Shown one piece after another: positions 58,601-64,000 of a stretch of 64,000 nucleotides of DNA (positions within the stretch are counted from its first letter, which is position 1; every line of letters starts with the position of its first letter). The notes below the pieces were generated by a model. It worked only from the letters and a program-made list of their open reading frames with translations. It was not told where the DNA came from and made no database searches. The position numbers and the translations under genes are program-made. This stretch comes from Reticulascus tulasneorum (Eukaryota; Ascomycota; Sordariomycetes; Glomerellales; Reticulascaceae). The stretch spans positions 1,860,001 through 1,924,000 of the forward strand of contig LSAX01000010.1 of NCBI GenBank assembly GCA_001557505.1, read 5' to 3'.

Positions 58601-61600
58601 GGTTGGCTTCCTGTAGGAGGGATCGACGCGAGGAGGTAGTGGGGAAGGATTGTTCATGCCTATTCATGGAGGATGACTTCATCTTTAGTTCATAGCTAGC
58701 TACTGACTAGCAACGCGATCAGCCAAGCTAATGCGTCAGATCACCGGAGGTCGGTTCTTGGAAGAAGGAATTAACACACCAGCTCCCGTTGGCGGGGTTG
58801 GCTGTTATGTCTCGGTCGCCGCATTACCCTGCGCCCCGCAACACGTAAGGCCGATACAATGGGACAATCTGCTGGGCCGAAGCAATGAGATGAAAGGCCA
58901 GTGCAGTTGGCCGCGGAATGCTCCTGTTTTTGGCAAGGGGGGGAACGGGATGCCGCCCGGGGGCTGAGAGCTAACATTGCCAGCTGTGCGGGTGGAAAGT
59001 TGAAACAAGCAGGACGGAATAGCGCAGGGGCCAAACCAGAGCCTCTTCATCGGAGCTTCTGAAGCTGCTCGATGACGATCAGGTCAGGCGTAGCTATGTA
59101 CGAAGAAGCCGGGCTTTAGGGGGGGGCTTGTTGGATGATGGAGATGCGAATGACTGAGTTGGTTCGTCTGGAGAGGAATGAGACGGGAACTTGGCCGCCA
59201 GGTGGCCGCAGAGAGACTGCTCTAGACGTAAGTACTATGCTAAGTATGTACGTACTTGCGTGCCTGCAAATAACCCCCCAATAGTTGGAAGTTTGATTGT
59301 GAAAGGGCCGCCGCACATTCGTATATACATTTGTTGGCCTGCTGCGGGACAGCCCCCATGGCCCAAATCGGATGGCGGTTACCGGGCAGCACCCAGCTAG
59401 TTAGCGGGCGGACCCAACGAAGGTAGGGGTTCGGATTGGGTGGGCGTGGGGATTTCGTAGCGAGAAGATCGTGGCGTGGGCGTGCATATGGAGTCCCGCA
59501 GGGCAAGTTAAAGCGATGTTTCAGAATTCCTAGCAGATCCCTCTTACAAGAGGCGTTGGGTGAGGTGATTGGTAGGGCGTCAAGCCGGGGCATAAATTAT
59601 AGAACGCATCTTAACACGTCTTGCATCTCGGGGCTTGGCTGGTCGGCCCTGTCTTTGCAGTGCGTGCGTGCGTGCAGCACCAGCAACCAGCTCTCCAGCA
59701 AAGCGACAAGCACAGCAAGCAGCATTTCCCCAGTCAAGCCCCAGGAGCCCAACGGACCAATTGAAGGACCATGCGAGGATGGGGATGGGGTGGAAGGGTG
59801 AGCCCCCGACTGACTGATGGTGTTGTTTGCGCCCAAAAGACGAAATGTTGGATGTGTAAGCTGGGAAGTTCGTCACATTCCGAGGTGCTTAGGAAGGAAG
59901 CTGATTCGATGGACCGGTTAGTCTGGGGATTTGAGTCAAGTTGGGATGTTTTCCTCTTCCCCCGTAGCCTTGCTTCCCCGGTTCTCTTCTGTGGTTGGAG
60001 GAGCAGGCCAGGCCGTTTGCAGACCAAATGATGAGTCCCGAAGGATCGGCCCCTGAGTGGGAGAGGCACAGTGCCCGTCATGGTGAGGCGCTCTCCAAGC
60101 AAGACAGACACGGGGAATCTGAAGCAGGTTTCTGTGTGTCGCCCATCCAATTTATCCACGACAAGGACGTATGCAAGTACCCACAATTAGACTTGAATGG
60201 CTGACTGGCTGACTGGCCGGCTGGCCGACGACCGTGAGCATCGTGGTGGAGATGGTGGTATTGTTAGAATTGATGAGTGTGGTCGCTTTTTCGGCTGACA
60301 TGGCGCACGCATCCATAGAGTGAGAGTCGACAGATTGATAGACAGCATGACAATGGCTAATAGCTACGAGAAGAACCGAAGGTGTCTCGTCTCACTCCCG
60401 AACCCTACTCCCGAACCTGGATTTGCATTGTCCCGTTCTTCCCCTCTTCTAGAAGAAGCTGCCCGTCGTCCCCGAAGCCTGACAAATTCGGATGCCTTGT
60501 TAATAGCGGGCTGTCTTGGTTATATGATACGCGCCTCTCTGGGACTGGCCTGGAGGTGTGTTGTTAGCCCCAGACTGTTAGAGCAGGTTACTTATTTAAC
60601 GTTAGTAGTTTTGTTGGAGGCTGGGGTCTATCCGGTCTCTGGAGAAGCTGCTCTTTCCGCCCCGGATTCCCAGCGATGGAGTCCCAGGAACTGGTCCTCG
60701 TAAGAGGTAGGAAGAGGATGGTACGCAGGTAGGTACGGATCACAATGATCTGGATATGGCTACATAATTGGAGGGGATGCAAGAATGGTGTGGAGACGAG
60801 GCGTTGTGCGTTCGATGGGGGGAGCTCACGAGCAGGCAGGCAGCTTGTAACTGGCAAGATCCTGGAGAGTTACGGCAGATAGATGGCACGGATTGGAAAT
60901 AGGGGGATATGTGGGTGACTGTTTCAATGGACTGAGGGCGGCGGGAAACGGGGGTGGCCAGACTGCCCTCTTCCCATGCTGAAGATTTTGTCCTTGGGGG
61001 CCGGCGGACTCGAGGTCTCTCGGAGTGGTGAACGAGTACATTGGTAATATGGCCAGAGAGCTGTGAGCTGGTAAGTCTGATAGAAGAGGCTCACGATCGG
61101 AATGAGGATGAGGATGGTGATGGGAAAGCTTGGATTTAATTGACAAGGAAGACGAGAGGGTCTTTTAGGTGGAGTGGGCAGAAGCCCAAAAGGAAGGGGG
61201 GGAGAAACTGGGCGAACCCCCCCTAAAAAAGAATTGGTCGATCTCCCTGCCGTTTCACAACTGACTGACTTCAACCACAGTCCCTTTCTTTCTCCTAGTC
61301 TGCCACACACACACCCCCCCCCCTTTCAATCCACTCTTTTCGACGAGGGTTGGATTCGCTTTTCACGGTACCTTCGAAATACCTAGGAGTGTGTAAGATT
61401 CAGCTCGAGTCCAACCCACACGAGGAACATACCAGCTGGTGTCCTAGAGGTCACCACACTACTAGGCACTTGTGAAGACGCTGGCACCACCCCTCACACA
61501 CCCTCCCCCGGCCAGGTACTAAGCCGCTAAGTATCCAACTGGAACACCAGGACCAGCAGCACCAGCAGCACCAGCACCACATCTTCTCCCGGGGTTCCAT

Positions 61601-61787
61601 CGTCTGTCTGGCCCCTCTCACCAAGACTCTCCGTCTGCTACCTCTACTGTAACCACACACACTTCTTTCTTCCACGCAACCTCCTTTCTACCCTCCCCTC
61701 GCGAACCTCTTTTTATCCCTTTCTCCAGGCTCATCGACCCTATCTAATGACGCCTGTATATTGATCGTAACCCTTTTTTTGTGTTCT

Positions 61788-61794
<7 letters not shown>

Positions 61795-61836
<42 letters not shown>
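61795..61836. repeat. (CT)21 microsatellite
   Basis: An uninterrupted CT run of 42 nt in the upstream region of the Jsn1-like gene, about 660 nt before its start codon. On the minus strand it reads as Arg-Glu repeats in a spurious frame. Confidence 0.95.
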
Positions 61837-61838
<2 letters not shown>

Positions 61839-62492
61839 TCCCCTCTAGAATTTGAATGGTTCCGATGCCCATTGCGGGACTGTGATCCGACAGCAGAGAC
61901 GCACACACAGCACAGCGCAGCGCAGCAGCGAGCAAACAAACTGGCGGCCACGGACGAGAGCCCAGAGAAAGGACCAGATTCCTTCACAACCCCCCATCCC
62001 AGACACTCCTTGAACTCGAACATCCCGAGCAAAGTCCAACTTTCCTTCCTTCGAGCCAAACTCTTCCGAGTCCCGTTGACCATTTCCTCCTTGTAATACG
62101 GATTATATTCATTCGCCTTTCGACTTTCGACGCTCCTTTTCTCGGAACGAGAACCCCCCCTCTTCCTCATCCTCGTCCCCCCCCAAAAAAAAACTGCTAC
62201 CCTAGATCTCCTCGACCTTGGCAGCAGTCCCGGCCAGCCCGCAGCATCCAACCCAGAACTGACGCAATCTTGTCACTTTTCCTTTTTTATCCCCGATTCA
62301 GGAATACGAGATAATCAGCTCGACTCTCTTTCTGCGGTCTGAAAACTCAAGTCGTTCCCAATCGTCGGGCGGAATCATCTCGGCTTGCTTTCACGAGGAA
62401 TAATATCCCCCTCCAAACGTCCGAGACCTCGTCGAAACTTGCGTGTCACAGAGCCAGAAATATTCTGATGCGGCCGGCCCAGGTAATTGATA

Positions 62493-64000
62493 ATGTCAAC
62501 TGCTAGATCCGATCATCTGTCCATTGGCTATTCTTCCCAGTCTGCCAACCAGACTCGCTCTACATCGCCAACCGCCACTCCTTCCCCTATCGACACTTCC
62601 GCCGCAGCGCCGCCCATCAGATCCCCTTTTGGCATGTCGGGCGGTCTGAATCATTCTGGCAAGATGGCAAGCACCACGCGATCGGGGGCTGGCTCTCCGT
62701 CGCACGAGATGCCGGGCTCCGGCAGGCTTTTTTCAAAGAGGTTCGTCGCCACTCGATATCGGGAAGCACCCACAGCAACTGACCATCTCTTCTTCACTTC
62801 CAGGGCCCGAGAAATACAAGCTCAAGAAGGTGTGCCCGGATTGCCGGTAAATCTCTGGGGAGGCCCGCCTACGAGTGGAAACTCTACACCCCTTCGCGAA
62901 AACATACCCGAGTCGCCGACCGATGGCTTCCCCGACTTTGCTCAACTCCCTACCCCCGAGAGCTTGCCTCAAACGAGACGTGCCCGAGCCGGCACCGTCC
63001 CTTCCCGATTTTCTCCCGGCGGCATCGGCCCAGGCATGCTCAACGTGCCCAACATGGCTCCCAAGTCATCTAGACCGACCCCGTCCCACAGCCCTTTCAA
63101 GTCGCCATCGCCTGGCCTCGAGCCCATCGATAACTCGTCGAGCAATTCGACCTTGCTCTCGCGACTACGCGCTGGCTCCATGCCGCAGCGCAGCCCTTTT
63201 ACGCACATGCCACCTGGTTCGAGCTCGCCTTTTGGTCCTTCCATCTTCAGCAGCTGGAATCCCGCTGGAGTTGGTCGCGAGAGGGGGTCGACATTGGCAA
63301 GCATTGCTAGTCTCGGATCTAATGGCCCGAGCTCCCCGACGCAATCGCAATTCTCTAGAGAAGGAGGAGGCGAGAACGATGTTCATATGAGAACCCTAGA
63401 CTACCTGGGACTAGCTGAGACCCCGCAACCTCCTCGTGCGCAACTGGCGACGCCGTACTTGCCAAACTTCAATGACTTCTCCAAAGCGAGCCGGTTCCGG
63501 TCCTACTCAGTCAACAACAAGGATAAGTACGCGGATGATGATGACGAGGAGTACGATACGGAGGGCATGGTGCTCGAGAGCCAGTATGCGGCGGCTTTGC
63601 AAGACCAGCTAGCAGCCACAAATGCTGCCATTCTCAACCATAACCTGGCCGTGCAGGCGTTTGCGAATCAGGCCTCCGTGACCAGGCCTCGAGCCCGAAC
63701 TGCTGGTGTCTTGGATACTCCAGGCTCTCGTCTTATGCGCACATACTTCAACAGCAACTCGGGCATGGCAAATGCCATGCCAACAGCTGAGATTCGACTG
63801 CCGGAGGAGCAGGATTACGATGACCTTCCCCAAGCGGTTGCGGCCATGAATCTCGGTCGGTCCAACAGCCGTAACGCCGGCTTGCTGGGCGCTGAGGAGC
63901 AAGGTCTGGAGGGTCCCACCAGTGCCTTGTGGCTCGGAAGCATTCCCACTTCCACCACGACGTCGACTTTGACTGAAATGTTCAAGTCGTTCGGTGCAAT
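62493..64000 (+). CDS. Jsn1/Puf-type RNA-binding protein, N-terminal part (truncated by window end)
   Basis: Two exons seen: 62493-62740 and 62804 to the window end, with a 63-nt intron (donor GTTCGT, ACTGAC branch, TTCCAG), phase 2. The frame is open to base 64000, about 480 residues. The N-terminal region is Ser/Thr/Pro-rich and disordered (for example PTPSHSPFKSPSPGLEP), followed by an Asp/Glu patch. At the very end GPTSALWLGSIPTSTTTSTL and EMFKSFGA match the first strand and helix of an RRM as it occurs in fungal Jsn1-like proteins, which have an RRM followed by Pumilio repeats. Those repeats would lie beyond the window, so the assignment rests on this stretch and general layout. Such proteins bind 3' UTRs of mRNAs. 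An out-of-frame ATG at 62468 overlaps the start. Confidence 0.65.
   Translation, partial: MSTARSDHLSIGYSSQSANQTRSTSPTATPSPIDTSAAAPPIRSPFGMSGGLNHSGKMASTTRSGAGSPSHEMPGSGRLFSKRFVATRYREAPTATDHLFFTSRAREIQAQEGVPGLPVNLWGGPPTSGNSTPLRENIPESPTDGFPDFAQLPTPESLPQTRRARAGTVPSRFSPGGIGPGMLNVPNMAPKSSRPTPSHSPFKSPSPGLEPIDNSSSNSTLLSRLRAGSMPQRSPFTHMPPGSSSPFGPSIFSSWNPAGVGRERGSTLASIASLGSNGPSSPTQSQFSREGGGENDVHMRTLDYLGLAETPQPPRAQLATPYLPNFNDFSKASRFRSYSVNNKDKYADDDDEEYDTEGMVLESQYAAALQDQLAATNAAILNHNLAVQAFANQASVTRPRARTAGVLDTPGSRLMRTYFNSNSGMANAMPTAEIRLPEEQDYDDLPQAVAAMNLGRSNSRNAGLLGAEEQGLEGPTSALWLGSIPTSTTTSTLTEMFKSFGA

Larger units (their letters stand above)
54109..62492. other. 8.4-kb region without a convincing gene
   Basis: Apart from one weak two-exon candidate near 55.4-55.7 kb, no reading frame here resembles a known family, and none has coherent splice structure. 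The longest ATG or near-ATG frames (55703-56230 minus and 58013-58465 plus) have unremarkable composition. No tRNA, rRNA or intact transposon was recognised. The last 1.5 kb is the C/T-rich upstream region of the Jsn1-like gene. Confidence 0.4.

Overview
The window is nuclear DNA from a filamentous ascomycete, most probably a Sordariomycete. The evidence is eukaryotic gene structure: introns mostly of 50-80 nt with GTRNGT-type donors, CTRAY branch sites and YAG acceptors. The gene content is also typical of moulds: a Ste11 MAPKKK with SAM and RA domains, a Cla4-type PAK kinase, a LaeA-like methyltransferase, a Zn2Cys6 regulator, a GPI-anchored yapsin and a V-ATPase c' subunit. I cannot name the genus from sequence alone. 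All exon boundaries below were worked out by hand from splice signals, reading frame and family conservation.

Layout. 0.2-2.7 kb: mitochondrial ribosomal protein mL67/Mhr1 (+) converging on a sulfotransferase-like P-loop protein (-). 3.8-6.5 kb: prephenate dehydratase (-) and a GNAT acetyltransferase (-). 6.5-10.5 kb: a gene-free block with microsatellites, ending in the pyrimidine-rich leader of STE11. 10.5-16.1 kb: STE11, a UCH-family deubiquitinase and a gamma-glutamylcyclotransferase-like protein, all (+). 16.7-22.4 kb: a polytopic membrane protein with a PhoD-like domain (-) and a yapsin-type aspartic protease (-). 25.7-28.3 kb: NMN adenylyltransferase (+) and VMA11 (+). 28.5-37.4 kb: VPS18, a LaeA-like methyltransferase and a nucleotide-sugar 4,6-dehydratase, all (-). 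40.8-43.8 kb: a TPT/DUF250 transporter (+) converging on RPF1 (-). 47.5-54.1 kb: CLA4 (+), a Zn2Cys6 transcription factor (+) and a convergent RgpF-like glycosyltransferase (-). 54.1-62.5 kb: 8.4 kb without a convincing gene. 62.5-64 kb: the 5' part of a Jsn1-like RNA-binding protein, cut by the window end.

Function. Most genes are unlinked housekeeping functions: mitochondrial translation, phenylalanine and NAD synthesis, vacuole acidification, HOPS/CORVET trafficking and 60S assembly. STE11 and CLA4 both act in Cdc42/MAPK morphogenesis signalling, but they lie 37 kb apart and nothing else ties them together. I see no biosynthetic cluster, no intact transposon, no tRNA or rRNA gene, and no arrangement that clearly reads as a new multi-gene system. 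The oddest single locus is the PhoD-like membrane fusion at 16.8-20.1 kb, whose expected metal-binding motifs are altered. The next most interesting points are minimal uORFs in the STE11 leader, a repeat-bearing acidic tail on the methyltransferase, an Asp-to-Glu change at the UCH catalytic acid, and a 21-bp minisatellite between the transcription factor and the glycosyltransferase.
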